A stretch of 64,000 bases of DNA. It comes from Meghimatium bilineatum (Eukaryota; Mollusca; Gastropoda; Stylommatophora; Philomycidae). The position numbers and the translations under genes are program-made. The stretch lies in contig CM067310.1 of the NCBI GenBank assembly GCA_034231615.1, positions 761,501-825,500 on the forward strand. Reading direction: 5' to 3'. Positions 11,025 through 22,500 of this stretch are shown in pieces; within the stretch, counting starts at the first letter, position 1; each line of letters opens with the position of its first letter. The notes under the pieces were generated by a model. That model was not told the DNA's origin. It did no database searches and was given only the letters and a program-made list of their open reading frames with translations.

Positions 11025-11289
11025 ATATTCATACAAGCAACATGTAAGGGGACATGATGTGGATAAATGTTTGAAGTGCGACCACTGTGATTTTGTTGCA
11101 AATACTGAGCATACCTTAGACACTCATGCTGCTGTTCATACTAATGGCAAGAAGTATGAGTGTGACTCCTGTCAAAATACGTTTAACCTGAAAGAAACAC
11201 TGGAAAAACACAAACATTCCTGTCACCTTGGAGCAGACGGAGCAGAGTCTGGGATGGACTCACAGTCATCTTCATCTAGAGACAAAGAG
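11025..11289 (+). CDS. CTCF: CTCF-like gene, visible exon 6 (end of finger 8, finger 9-like, C2HC last finger)
   Basis: The exon begins with one base completing Arg (AG/A) and runs 88 codons to GAG/gtcagt. It completes finger 8 (RYSYKQHVRGH) and holds a finger starting CDHCDFVANTEH, which aligns best with finger 9 (CDQCDYACRQE). The final finger starts CDSCQNTFNLKETLEKHKHS and closes with Cys: C-x2-C-x12-H-x3-C. Finger 11 of vertebrate CTCF is also C2HC and is followed by a similar Gly/Asp-rich tail, here GADGAESG. A finger 10 equivalent is therefore absent. The end of the exon is Ser-rich. Confidence 0.88.
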
Positions 11290-11309
11290 GTCAGTAGATT
11301 TCTATTTTA

Positions 11310-11425
11310 AAAATTATATCAAAAATTGTGTCATACATTATATCTAAGCTGGTGTCATATATTATATCTAAGCTGGTGTCATACATTATATCTAAGCTGG
11401 TGTCATATATTATATCTAAGAAGAA
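11310..11425 (+). repeat. Short tandem repeat, about 24-31 bp unit
   Basis: Units with ctaagctggtgtcatacatt, about four copies, directly after the donor of visible exon 6. Confidence 0.75.
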
Positions 11426-11589
11426 TAGAAAAATTGTGATCAACCATGCCATGTGTTTATAAGAGGTGAATAAGAAGATGTGGGGGTGGGATTGACTATT
11501 CCATCCCATCTATGTCCCATCTGAACTCCATAAACGCCTCAAAGTTGGAAGACATTAGTCATATGGCATGGAAATCGTTGATAAAAGCA

Positions 11590-11950
11590 AGATATTGGTG
11601 ACTAGTGAAACCAAACAAGATATTGGTGACTAGTGAAACCAAGCAAGATATTGGTGACTAGTGAAACCAAGCAAGATATTGGTGACTAGTGAAACCAAGC
11701 AAGATATTGGTGACTAGTGAAACCAAACAAGATATTGGTGACTAGTGAAACCAAACAAGATATTGGTGACTAGTGAAACCAAGCAAGATATTGGTGACTA
11801 GTGAAACCAAGCAAGATATTGGTGACTAGTGAAACCAAACAAGATATTGGTGACTAGTGAAACCAAGCAAGATATTGGTGACTAGTGAAACCAAACAAGA
11901 TATTGGTGACTAGTGAAACCAAGCAAGATATTGGTGACTAGTGAAACTAA
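11590..11950 (+). repeat. Minisatellite, 28 bp unit, about 13 copies
   Basis: The unit contains gatattggtgactagtgaaa and alternates between accaagc and accaaac endings. Confidence 0.95.
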
Positions 11951-12078
11951 GAAAGATCCCACAAATATCCAATTAAACGGTCACAAACTTGAAGAAAACA
12001 TGTAACGAGACACGACTCACTTTCTAAAACTATTTCTCAAGGAACAGTCAAGGGTGGAAGGAGAAGAGGGGGTCCAGA

Positions 12079-12275
12079 AAGTGAGTAGAAGACTGTATAG
12101 CTTGTGACACCTTACAGTCACATCAATTCCTGAGTAGAAGATTGTCTACCTTGTGACACCTTACAGTCACATCAATTCCTGAGTAGAAAATTGTCTACCT
12201 TGTGACACCTTACAGTCACATCAAGTCTTGAGTAGAAGATTGTCTAGCATGTGACACCCTGCAGTCCCATTAAGT
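12079..12275 (+). repeat. Tandem repeat, 49 bp unit, 4 copies
   Basis: The unit contains gagtagaagattgtctacc and gacaccttacagtcacatc. Confidence 0.85.
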
Positions 12276-12298
12276 CAAAAAATATCTAAAATAATTAA

Positions 12299-12937
12299 AA
12301 CAGAAGCTATTGTTATGTGTTTGTTAAAGTTTTTCCAGTAATCTTTCTAATAGAAGTTATTGTTTGTGTTTGTTAAAATTATTCCAGTAATCTTTCTGAC
12401 AGAAAAGTTATGATCATTGCTTGTTCAGTAGAATATCTGTTTTCAATGATTCCCTTGAACTTACTTTTCCAGTAGAATATCTGTTTATCAAAGATTTCTT
12501 TAAACTTGATTTACTGCATGTCCAATAAAATATCTGTGATCAAAGATTCTCTTGAACTTGATTGATTGCTTGTCCAGTAAGAATATCTGTAATCAAAGAT
12601 TCCCTTGAATTTGATTGTTCAGTAGAATAGCTGTTATCAAAATTGTCTTGAATTTGATTGATTGCTTTGTCCAGTAAAATATATGTGTTCAAAGATTACC
12701 TTGAACTTGTGTGTCCAGTAGAATATGTGGGATCAAAGATTTCCTTGACTTTTATTGTTCAGTAGAATATTGTTATCAAAGATTATCTTGAACTTGCTTG
12801 TCCTGTAGAATATCTGTTATCAAAGATTACCTTAAACTTGCTTGTCCTGTAGAATATCTGTTATCAAAGATTACCTTAAACTTGATTGTCCTGTAGAATA
12901 TCTGTTATCAAAGATTACCTTAATCTTGATTGATCAG
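12299..12937 (+). repeat. Degenerate tandem array reaching the acceptor of visible exon 7
   Basis: Units of about 44-60 bp contain agaatatctgttatcaaag and accttgaacttg. The final unit runs directly into the 3' splice site at 12937, so the splice signal is formed by array sequence. Confidence 0.75.
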
Positions 12938-13180
12938 CAGAACACAGATGATGGAGGATCTTCATTGGAGGGCAGTACCAGTACTCCAGTTCCTTCTGGT
13001 CAGCTAGTATGTGGCAGTACCAGTACTCAAGTCCCATCTGGTCAACTAGTATGTGGACCACTTGCCTCAGACACACTTCACAAGAACCTACTCCAGGATA
13101 TCAAGGCTGGAAAGTTGGGGGATGTTCCGAAGGTTGTTATTGTACATCCAGATGGTTCTTTGGAAGAAATATCTTCAAAG
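12938..13180 (+). CDS. CTCF: CTCF-like gene, visible exon 7 (contains a 15-residue tandem duplication)
   Basis: 81 codons, phase 0. Two acceptor AGs lie three bases apart (tgatcag and cag), so the exon may start at 12938 or 12941. The donor is AAG/gtacta. The peptide carries a tandem duplication of about 15 residues (GSTSTPVPSGQLVC, then GSTSTQVPSGQLVC) and ends with VVIVHPDGSLEEISSK, a compact conserved-looking stretch. The acceptor lies directly at the end of a degenerate intronic tandem array whose last unit provides the 3' splice-site region. Confidence 0.8.
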
Positions 13181-13239
13181 GTACTAGAATTAGCTTATAT
13201 ATGTATATATGGCTTTATTGCTCTTGACTGGTGGTTGTG

Positions 13240-13375
13240 AAGCAAGCATGCATCAGTTGATGTTGTGACATGCATCATTTGATGTTGTGACATGCATCAG
13301 TTGATGTTGTGACATGCATCAGTTGATGTTGTGACATGCATCAGTTGATGTTGTGACATGTTGATGTTGTGTGAA
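13240..13375 (+). repeat. Minisatellite, 22 bp unit, about 6 copies
   Basis: The unit is close to catgcatcagttgatgttg plus tga. Confidence 0.9.
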
Positions 13376-13429
13376 GTCAATGAGTAAAACATGGCTAAAT
13401 ATGCATATCTATGATCTATAATTTGTGGA

Positions 13430-14130
13430 TTAAGTAATGTCCTCTATAATTTGTGGATTACATAATGTCCTCTATAATTTGTGGATTACATAATGTCCTC
13501 TATAATTTGTGGATTAAGTAATGTCCTCTATAATTTGTGGATTAAGTAATGTCCTCTATAATTTGTGGATTACATAATGTCCTCTATAATTTGTGGATTA
13601 AGTAATGTCCTCTATAATTTGTGGATTAAGTAATGTCCTCTATAATTTGTGGATTAAGTAATGTCCTCTATAATTTGTGGATTAAGTAATGTCCTCTATA
13701 ATTTGTGGATTACATAATGTCCTCTATAATTTGTGGATTACGTAATGCCCTCTATAATTTGTGGATTACATAATGTCCTCTATGTCAGGATTACATAATG
13801 TCCTCTAATGTCTGGACTACATAATGTCCTCTTTAATGTCAGGATTACATAATGTCCTCTTTAATGTCTCGACTACATAATGTCCTCTATAATTTGTGGA
13901 TTACGTAATGTCCTCTATAATGTCAGGATTACATAATGTCCTCTATAATTTGTGCATTAAGTAATGTCCTCTATAATTTGTGGATTACGTAATGTCCTCT
14001 ATAATTTGTGGATTACATAATGTCCTCTATAATTTGTGGATTAAGTAATGTCCTCTATAATGTCAGGATTACATAATGTCCTCTTTAATGTCTCGACTAT
14101 ATAATATGTTCTATAATGTCTTCTACATAA
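13430..14130 (+). repeat. Minisatellite, 28 bp unit, about 24 copies
   Basis: The unit contains tctataatttgtggattaag and taatgtcc, with a subset of copies carrying gtcaggatt in place of gtggatt. Confidence 0.92.
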
Positions 14131-14134
14131 TGTC

Positions 14135-14400
14135 AGGCATTAACTGAGCAACTATAGCATTAGTACCTAGCAGGCACTCACTGAGCTACTATAGCATTAG
14201 TACCTAGCAGGCACTCACTGAGCAACTATAGCATTAGTACCTAGCAGGCACTCACTGAGCTACTATAGCATTAGTACCTAGCAGGCACTCACTGAGCAAC
14301 TATAGCATTAGTACCTAGCAGGCACTCACTGAGCTACTATAAAATGCATACCTAGCAGGCACTCACTGAGAAACTATATGTACTTAGCAGGCACTCACTC
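14135..14400 (+). repeat. Minisatellite, 37 bp unit, about 7 copies
   Basis: The unit contains gcactcactgagcaactata; copies alternate between gagcaac and gagctac, suggesting growth by pairs. Confidence 0.92.
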
Positions 14401-14484
14401 AAGTCTTCTAGTTAAAAAATATCATCTCTAGTGTTGTCATCACTTGAGGGAGCTGTGGCTCTGTAATGTAAAGTCATATGCTCA

Positions 14485-14930
14485 CTGATCAGCAAACCCA
14501 GCAATCATCCACTGATCAGCTGACCCAGCATTCACATGCTGACCAACAGATTCAGAATTAGTCAGCTGACCAGCAGATCCAGAATTTGTCCACTGACCAG
14601 CAGATCCAGAATTTGTCCACTGACCAGCAGACCCAGAATTAGTCAGCTGACCAGCAGATCCAGAATTTGTCCACTGACCAGCAGACCCAGAATTAGCCAG
14701 CTGACCAGTAGACCCAGAATTAGCCAGCTGACCAGTAGACCCAGAATTAGCCAGCTGACCAGTAGACCCAGAATTAGCCAGCTGACCAGTAAACCCAGAA
14801 TTAGCCAGCTGACCAGCAGACCCAGAATTAGCCAGCTGACCAGCAGACCCAGCATTTGCCCACTGACCAGTAGACCCAGAATTAGCCAGCAGACAAGCAG
14901 ACCCAGCATTTGCCCGCTGACCAGCTGACT
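14485..14930 (+). repeat. Minisatellite, 27 bp unit, about 16 copies
   Basis: The unit contains gaccagcagacccagaatta and gccagct. It is open in several frames on both strands, which explains the long open frames here. Confidence 0.92.
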
Positions 14931-15299
14931 CAGAATATTGAATAATTTGTTGTACATTATGGTTTCAAGAAATTTTACTATATTTTTGGCCTAGCATTCT
15001 TTCAATACAGCATTTTTGGCCTGGGTTTCATTTCTTACTTGCTTAGCCAGACCACACTTATGCATTCTGCTAACAGGGTTACCACTAGGAGGTGAAATTA
15101 GTATTTTCATCAACTGTGCTTATTTGAATGTCTCTTAGAACCAGTTCCTTTTTGTGGCCATCTAACCCAGTGTTTCTTAACCTTGTTATTTACCATTGCC
15201 TACCTCAGTTTTTGTTTTAAATTTCTCATGTTCCCCTCGGTAACATATACATATTTTTTATATTCAGAAATTGAATTATTCCATCAAATGTTTGTTTGT

Positions 15300-15400
15300 A
15301 TTCCCCCCCCCCCCTGGAAAATCAAATTGCCCCTCTTTGGGGTGTGTACCCCTCTGTGGGGTGTGTACCCCTCTTTGGGGTGTGTACCCCATGTTTGGAA
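15300..15400 (+). repeat. Poly-C tract and short GTGTGTACCCC repeat
   Basis: A run of C at 15302-15314 followed by three copies of about 20 bp with tttggggtgtgtacccc. Confidence 0.8.
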
Positions 15401-15592
15401 ACACTGATCTAACCCCTTTTCTTTGTATATAAATTGACCACTGTTTTCTTTTGACTGTCTAACCTGCATCCCACTGACCATCTGACCCTTTGACCATGTG
15501 TCCCATTTACCATCTGACTCCTATCCCATTGACCATCCATGCTAGCACATTCTGTTATGATATTCACCATCAAACTTATTTATTTTTGCTAG

Positions 15593-15814
15593 GGAGACAA
15601 ACTGAATCTAGAAGACATTATCTCCGCCCTTGCCAGCAGTAACAAATCTGAAGTTTCGTTTCGACTGAGGGGTTCAAATCAAATTAAAGATAGTAACAAT
15701 AAGAGCTGCAGCGCAGATAATGATACAATCAAACAGAGGGATGGAAAGCAGGTTGTATCTGAAGATGATGACGATGATGGTGATGAGGAGGAAGGAAATG
15801 GAGAAGCCTCACAG
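15593..15814 (+). CDS. CTCF: CTCF-like gene, visible exon 8 (acidic segment)
   Basis: 74 codons, phase 0, acceptor ttttgctag, donor CAG/gttggt. It starts GDKLNLEDIISALASS and then becomes highly acidic, with a run of Asp, Gly and Glu before the donor. Acidic low-complexity stretches after the fingers are also typical of vertebrate CTCF, but I see no direct residue match. A SINE begins about 70 bp downstream in the intron. Confidence 0.8.
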
Positions 15815-15879
15815 GTTGGTCACTACTTCCATGCTTAGATTATTGAAATAGATTGTTGTTTATCGACTGATATAAGGTT

Positions 15880-16125
15880 TGCAGTTGACTTTCGCATCCC
15901 ATATAGGGTCAAAATAACCTAAAATTCATGCTGAAGTCAGATGTGTGAGGCTGAAAGAAGCAGATAGCGCAGCAAAGTTGTAAACCATGATACAACACAT
16001 TCCGTTCTCTGGATTACATGCTGCTAATCTGCAGGAGTTTGAGACAGAACACATTCTGTTCTCTGGACTATATCCTGCTAATCTGCAGGAGTCAGAGAAC
16101 GAACTCAGAACTGGTATTACTATAC
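15880..16125 (+). mobile_element. SINE family A copy with duplicated tail
   Basis: The body carries catatagggtcaaaataacc and gaagtcagatgtgtgaggc. The tail block (cattccgttctctggattac to ctgcaggagtttgag) appears twice in tandem. Confidence 0.75.
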
Positions 16126-16234
16126 TGGACCAGCCTTGAGGTGCTCTATCTTCATTCTTGAAAATGTCACATGGTGGGGGGGGGGGTGTTGTGAACTACA
16201 AAGTTCAACATCACAGTGGGTGATAAACCACAAT

Positions 16235-16985
16235 GTCTAAGAGTAATCACACACTCGTCGCCTGGCGACAGTTATACGGGTAATCACATACGCGTCGCAT
16301 GGCGACAGTTATACGGGTAATCACACACTCGTTGCCTGGTGACAGTCATACGGGTAATCACACACTCGTTGCCTGGCGACAGTTATACGGGTAATCACAC
16401 ACTCGTCGCCTGGCGACAGTTATGCGGGTAATCACATACTCGTAGCCTGGTGACAGTTATACGGGTAATCACATACTCGTAGCCTGGCGACAGTTATACG
16501 GGTAATCACATACTCGTAGCCTGGCAAGTTATACGGGTAATCACATACTCGTAGCCTGGCGACAGTTATACGGGTAATCACACACTCGTAGCCTGGCGAC
16601 AGTTATACGGGTAATCACACACTCGTAGCCTGGCGACAGTTATACGGGTAATCACACACTCGTCACCTGGCGACAGTTATACGGGTAATCACATACTCGT
16701 AGCCTGGCGACAGTTATACGGGTAATCACATACTCGTAGCCTGGCGACAGTTATACGGGTAATCATACACTCGTAGCCTGGCGACAGTTATACGGGTAAT
16801 CACATACTCGTAGCCTGGTGACAGTTATACAGGTAATCACACACTCGTAGCCTGGCGACAGTTATACGGGTAATCACACACTCGTCACCTGGCGACAGTT
16901 ATACAAGTAATCACACATTTGTCGCCTGGCGACATTTATAAGAGTAATCACATATCCTTCACCTGGTGACAGTTATAAGAATAAT
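16235..16985 (+). repeat. Minisatellite, 37 bp unit, about 20 copies
   Basis: The unit contains ggtaatcacacactcgtcgc and ctggcgacagttatacg. The inverted pair tcgcc-tggcga can form a small hairpin in each unit. Confidence 0.95.
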
Positions 16986-17059
16986 CACGTGCAATCACAG
17001 GGAGTTAAATTGTTTCCCTGGGAAACTAAGAAAAAGAAAATCTCAGCAAAGAGGCGGAA

Positions 17060-17400
17060 ACTCCTCATCGTATCCTTAAGTATACTTCTGCAGTTAAGGG
17101 GTTAAGAGAACTGTGTCATCAGCATATCTGATTTCTGGGATCTGCTGACCACCAATGGTAAGAGCTTGGAAGTCAGCATTTGTTATGTCTTCTTTTACGT
17201 TTCTCATTATGTTTTCAGCAAGGATGTTGAACAGGTACGGTGATAGTGTGCATCCTTGTCTTACTCCTTTCTGTCCATTAATTCATTCTAATATTGTTCC
17301 ATCCACTTTTACTGCTGCCTCTTGCTCATAGTACAGCACTGTGATTAAATGTGTGAGATGTTTTGGGAGTTCCATTTCGACCATAATTTTGCATAATCAA
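17060..17400 (-). mobile_element. LINE reverse transcriptase fragment
   Basis: The minus strand encodes DGTILEWINGQKGVRQGCTL, SPYLFNILAENIMRN and EIRYADDTVL. These hold the QG and YADD motifs of the reverse transcriptase palm (Asp-Asp metal site). Other domains are missing. Confidence 0.85.
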
Positions 17401-17679
17401 AATAAGTATACATCTTGTAAATAAATATATACAATTGTTGAATGCTCGTAACTCAATCATACATCAGCGCTAAGTATTTAGTTGTGTGCGAATCAATCTG
17501 TAGTTTTAAAAAAAGCTAATATAAAAAACTAAACCAGGTCGATTCAAATAAAGGTGCATTGCCTTGCCACAAAAAGCTACATGTAGATTAACTCAACCAT
17601 TAAGCACTGAGATAAAAAGTGATATTGTAGCTATGTGTTATTTGAACATGTCTCTTCAGCATCTTAGAAATAATGGTCC

Positions 17680-18040
17680 ATGTATTGATAGGGGAGAAAA
17701 TAAAAGTAACACTGATAGGGGAGAAAATAAAAGTAACACTGATAGGGGAGCAAATAAAAGTAACACTGATAGGGGAGCAAATAAAAGTAACACTGATAGG
17801 GGAACAAATAAAAGTAACACTGATAGGGGAACAAATAAAAGTAACACTGATAGGGGAACAAATAAAAGTAACACTGATAGGGGAACAAATAAAAGTAACA
17901 CTGATAGGGGAACAAATAAAAGTAACACTGATAGGGGAACAAATAAAAGTAACACTGATAGGGGAGCAAATAAAAGTAACACTGATAGGGGAACAAATAA
18001 AAGTAACACTGATAGGGGAACAAATAAAAGTAACACTGTA
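17680..18040 (+). repeat. Minisatellite, 27 bp unit, about 13 copies, derived from SINE A head
   Basis: The unit contains gataggggaacaaataaaag and taacact. The SINE head reads gaatggggagcaaataatag and caacact, and the array passes directly into a SINE copy at its right end. The unit is therefore an amplified piece of the SINE. All six frames can be open because of the unit length. Confidence 0.9.
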
Positions 18041-18245
18041 ACGTGCCATGTATGCCATAAGAAGCGACTATAGAGATATGGGGTGAAGTTGGCTGCCCCA
18101 TTCCCTCGTAAGTCAAAGTGACCCAGTAGCTATGCTGAAGGGTCAGTGTCTGAAAAAAGGTGCAGAAATCGCAGCTAAGCTGTAAACTATGACACATTCT
18201 GTTCTCTGGACTACATCCTGCTAGTCAGCAGGAGTTTGAGAATGA
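18020..18245 (+). mobile_element. SINE family A copy
   Basis: Continues from the last array unit: gtgccatgtatgccataaga, gcgactatagagatatgggg, gcagaaatcgcagctaagct and ctggactacatcctgctagt. It ends about 60 bp before visible exon 9. Confidence 0.85.
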
Positions 18246-18305
18246 ACAAATTTTGTGAATTCTCTCTTATATATTGTTTATTAATTTTGAATGAGAATGT
18301 TTTAG

Positions 18306-18410
18306 TGTGAAGCCAGTACACAGGTGGAGTTAGAGTCTGACACAGATTCTGTTGAGGATGGCAGTCACAAGAGAGACTTCCCTGCACAATTTCCTGAAGC
18401 AGCAGAAAAG
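18306..18410 (+). CDS. CTCF: CTCF-like gene, visible exon 9 (short)
   Basis: 35 codons, phase 0 at both ends, acceptor tgttttag, donor AAG/gtaact. The peptide is acidic (VELESDTDSVEDG) and shows no known motif. It was found only through its splice sites and open frame between exons 8 and 10, so it could be an optional exon; skipping it would keep the frame. Confidence 0.65.
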
Positions 18411-18614
18411 GTAACTCAATTGTAAATGAAAATAAAATATACATTTTGGGAGTCTTAAATTAGGGATGGCATCTGTTTATACTTGTTAACTTCCATGGAA
18501 GCCTGGAGTTCATTCCCTTAACACTCATTGTAGGACTTATTCTGCTTGATGAAATATGTCCTAAAATTTCACTCTCATAATCTGGGATCTGGAATCTTGT
18601 ACAAGATTCCAGAA

Positions 18615-19140
18615 ATAAGATAATGCTGACGACACAGTCCTCCTTAGTACACATCCTGAGGGACTGAAACAGCTAATCACAACAACAAAGAAATACAGCG
18701 AGACCCAACATCTATATCTAAATGCACAAACAAAGAAAAATTATGACTACAAACAAAACAAAGATCAAACCAATAAATATCAACACGTTTTAAAGACCTC
18801 ACTGAAAGCCTTTGAAATAGACCAAGAAATATGGGAAGAACCTGCACAATATAGAGCTATGTGGCACTGTAAGTCACAAACGGCACCGCTTTTTGTGAAA
18901 AGAGGAGAAATGCAGCAACATAACAGCATAGAGTAGCTAGAAAGTCACGGGTAGACCAAAAACCATCTACAGTGGTCATCCCGTGCCCGAACTGTCCAAG
19001 GACATTTGCAACCAGAATATGACTTATTAGCCATGTACGAACTCATAGTCAAAGACATAACTCTAACTGAATTTCAAAAGTGGATGTAACAAATGGTCAT
19101 CATCACATGTTATGGACAAAACAACAACCCTGCACATGCT
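18615..19140 (+). mobile_element. LINE C-terminal region and 3' tail
   Basis: Decayed frames give ADDTVLLSTHPEGLKQLI (reverse transcriptase catalytic box), then TSLKAFEIDQEIWEEPAQYR, the zinc-binding-like CPNCPRTFATRI, LISHVRTHSQRHN and the tail aaatggtcatcatcac. The part between the boxes is deleted. Confidence 0.85.
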
Positions 19141-19560
19141 CAGTACCGAAGGCACCATTCCTCGACCTTCCCAGAGGAATGAAAATTGATTTTCTAAGGG
19201 CCAGCTTGACCTATCTATGAGAGTTTTCAATGTTTGTAACATGATCTGCTGTAAGCATTAGCACCTGGCATAAGCAGAAGATATAGGTGTCGGAGCATTA
19301 GCACCTGGCATAAACAGGAGAAATAGGTGTCGGAGTATGTAGGAGATACTTGTCTCAGTACAAGCCTGTAGATAGGAGGTGGTGGGGTAGGGTGTCCCCC
19401 CTTATAAAATCACAACATGACTTTAAGTATTTGGAATTTATTCAAAAGGTTGGTAAAACTGGACCTTTTGTGGTTTTTCAGAAAGTGGGTCTCATCAAAG
19501 GGAATTTTTTTTAAACGGGTGAATGTTTTTAAAAAAAAATAGTTTAATTTTGTTCGGTAA
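19141..19560. other. Intronic sequence with a short duplication
   Basis: About 50 bp with gcattagcacctggcataa is repeated twice near 19252-19335. Nothing else recognised. Confidence 0.5.
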
Positions 19561-19569
19561 AACTCCTTC

Positions 19570-22500
19570 TTTACTGAAAACATATCTACCAGTCTGTCTC
19601 AGTATGTTGTACTTTGCTGAAAACATATCTACCAGCCTGGCTGTCTCAGTATGTTGTACTTTACTGAAAACATATCTACCAGCCTGGCTGTCTCAGTATG
19701 TTGTACTTTACTGAAAACATATCTACCAGCCTGCCTGTCTCAGTATGTTGTACTTTACTGAAAACATATCTACCAGTCTGTCTCAGTATGTTGTACTTTA
19801 CTGAAAACATATCTACCAGCCTGCCTGTCTCAGTATGTTGTACTTTACTGAAAACATATCTACCAGTCTGTCTCAGTATGTTGTACTTTACTGAAAACAT
19901 ATCTACCAGTCTGCCTGTCTCAGTATGTTGTACTTTACTGAAAACATATCTACCAGCCTGGCTGTCTCAGTATGTTGTACTTTACTGAAAACATATCTAC
20001 CAGCCTGCCTGTCTCAGTATGTTGTACTTTGCTGAAAACATATCTACCAGCCTGCCTGTCTCAGTATGTTGTACTTTACTGAAAACATATCTACCAGCCT
20101 GGCTGTCTCAGTATGTTGTACTTTACTGAAAACATATCTACCAGTCTGTCTCAGTATGTTGTACTTTACTGAAAACATATCTACCAGCCTGGCTGTCTCA
20201 GTATGTTGTACTTTACTGAAAACATATCTACCAGTCTGTCTCAGTATGTTGTACTTTACTGAAAACATATCTACCAGCCTGCCTGTCTCAGTATGTTGTA
20301 CTTTACTGAAAACATATCTACCAGTCTGTCTCAGTATGTTGTACTTTACTGAAAACATATCTACCAGCCTGGCTGTCTCAGTATGTTGTACTTTACTGAA
20401 AACATATCTACCAGCCTGCCTGTCTCAGTATGTTGTACTTTACTGAAAACATATCTACCAGCCTGCCTGTCTCAGTATGTTGTACTTTACTGAAAACATA
20501 TCTACCAGCCTGCCTGTCTCAGTATGTTGTACTTTACTGAAAACATATCTACCAGTCTGTCTCAGTATGTTGTACTTTACTGAAAACATATCTACCAGCC
20601 TGCCTGTCTCAGTATGTTGTACTTTACTGAAAACATATCTACCAGCCTGTCTCAGTATGTTGTACTTTACTGAAAACATATCTACCAGTCTGTCTCAGTA
20701 TGTTGTACTTTACTGAAAACATATCTACCAGCCTGCCTGTCTCAGTATGTTGTACTTTACTGAAAACATATCTACCAGTCTGTCTCAGTATGTTGTACTT
20801 TACTGAAAACATATCTACCAGCCTGCCTGTCTCAGTATGTTGTACTTTACTGAAAACATATCTACCAGTCTGTCTCAGTATGTTGTACTTTACTGAAAAC
20901 ATATCTACCAGCCTGCCTGTCTCAGTATGTTGTACTTTACTGAAAACATATCTACCAGTCTGTCTCAGTATGTTGTACTTTACTGAAAACATATCTACCA
21001 GCCTGCCTGTCTCAGTATGTTGTACTTTACTGAAAACATATCTACCAGCCTGTCTCAGTATGTTGTACTTTACTGAAAACATATCTACCAGTCTGTCTCA
21101 GTATGTTGTACTTTACTGAAAACATATCTACCAGCCTGCCTGTCTCAGTATGTTGTACTTTACTGAAAACATATCTACCAGTCTGTCTCAGTATGTTGTA
21201 CTTTACTGAAAACATATCTACCAGCCTGCCTGTCTCAGTATGTTGTACTTTACTGAAAACATATCTACCAGCCTGGCTGTCTCAGTATGTTGTACTTTAC
21301 TGAAAACATATCTACCAGCCTGCCTGTCTCAGTATGTTGTACTTTACTGAAAACATATCTACCAGCCTGCCTGTCTCAGTATGTTGTACTTTACTGAAAA
21401 CATATCTACCAGCCTGCCTGTCTCAGTATGTTGTACTTTACTGAAAACATATCTACCAGTCTGTCTCAGTATGTTGTACTTTACTGAAAACATATCTACC
21501 AGCCTGCCTGTCTCAGTATGTTGTACTTTACTGAAAACATATCTACCAGTCTGTCTCAGTATGTTGTACTTTACTGAAAACATATCTACCAGCCTGCCTG
21601 TCTCAGTATGTTGTACTTTACTGAAAACATATCTACCAGCCTGTCTCAGTATGTTGTACTTTACTGAAAACATATCTACCAGTCTGTCTCAGTATGTTGT
21701 ACTTTACTGAAAACATATCTACCAGCCTGCCTGTCTCAGTATGTTGTACTTTACTGAAAACATATCTACCAGTCTGTCTCAGTATGTTGTACTTTACTGA
21801 AAACATATCTACCAGCCTGCCTGTCTCAGTATGTTGTACTTTACTGAAAACATATCTACCAGTCTGTCTCAGTATGTTGTACTTTACTGAAAACATATCT
21901 ACCAGCCTGCCTGTCTCAGTATGTTGTACTTTACTGAAAACATATCTACCAGCCTGTCTCAGTATGTTGTACTTTACTGAAAACATATCTACCAGTCTGT
22001 CTCAGTATGTTGTACTTTACTGAAAACATATCTACCAGCCTGCCTGTCTCAGTATGTTGTACTTTACTGAAAACATATCTACCAGTCTGTCTCAGTATGT
22101 TGTACTTTACTGAAAACATATCTACCAGCCTGGCTGTCTCAGTATGTTGTACTTTACTGAAAACATATCTACCAGTCTGTCTCAGTATGTTGTACTTTAC
22201 TGAAAACATATCTACCAGCCTGGCTGTCTCAGTATGTTGTACTTTACTGAAAACATATCTACCAGCCTGCCTGTCTCAGTATGTTGTACTTTACTGAAAA
22301 CATATCTACCAGTCTGTCTCAGTATGTTGTACTTTACTGAAAACATATCTACCAGCCTGCCTGTCTCAGTATGTTGTACTTTACTGAAAACATATCTACC
22401 AGTCTGTCTCAGTATGTTGTACTTTACTGAAAACATATCTACCAGCCTGCCTGTCTCAGTATGTTGTACTTTACTGAAAACATATCTACCAGCCTGTCTC

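Noticed and set aside
10975..11310. Visible exon 6 as a separate one-exon gene beginning at an ATG at 10975
   Set aside because: The region before 11025 is intronic with a duplicated gattaaatt stretch; the acceptor at 11024 joins finger 8 in frame.
17564..18197. Four overlapping open frames on both strands
   Set aside because: All are caused by a 27 bp array whose length is a multiple of three.
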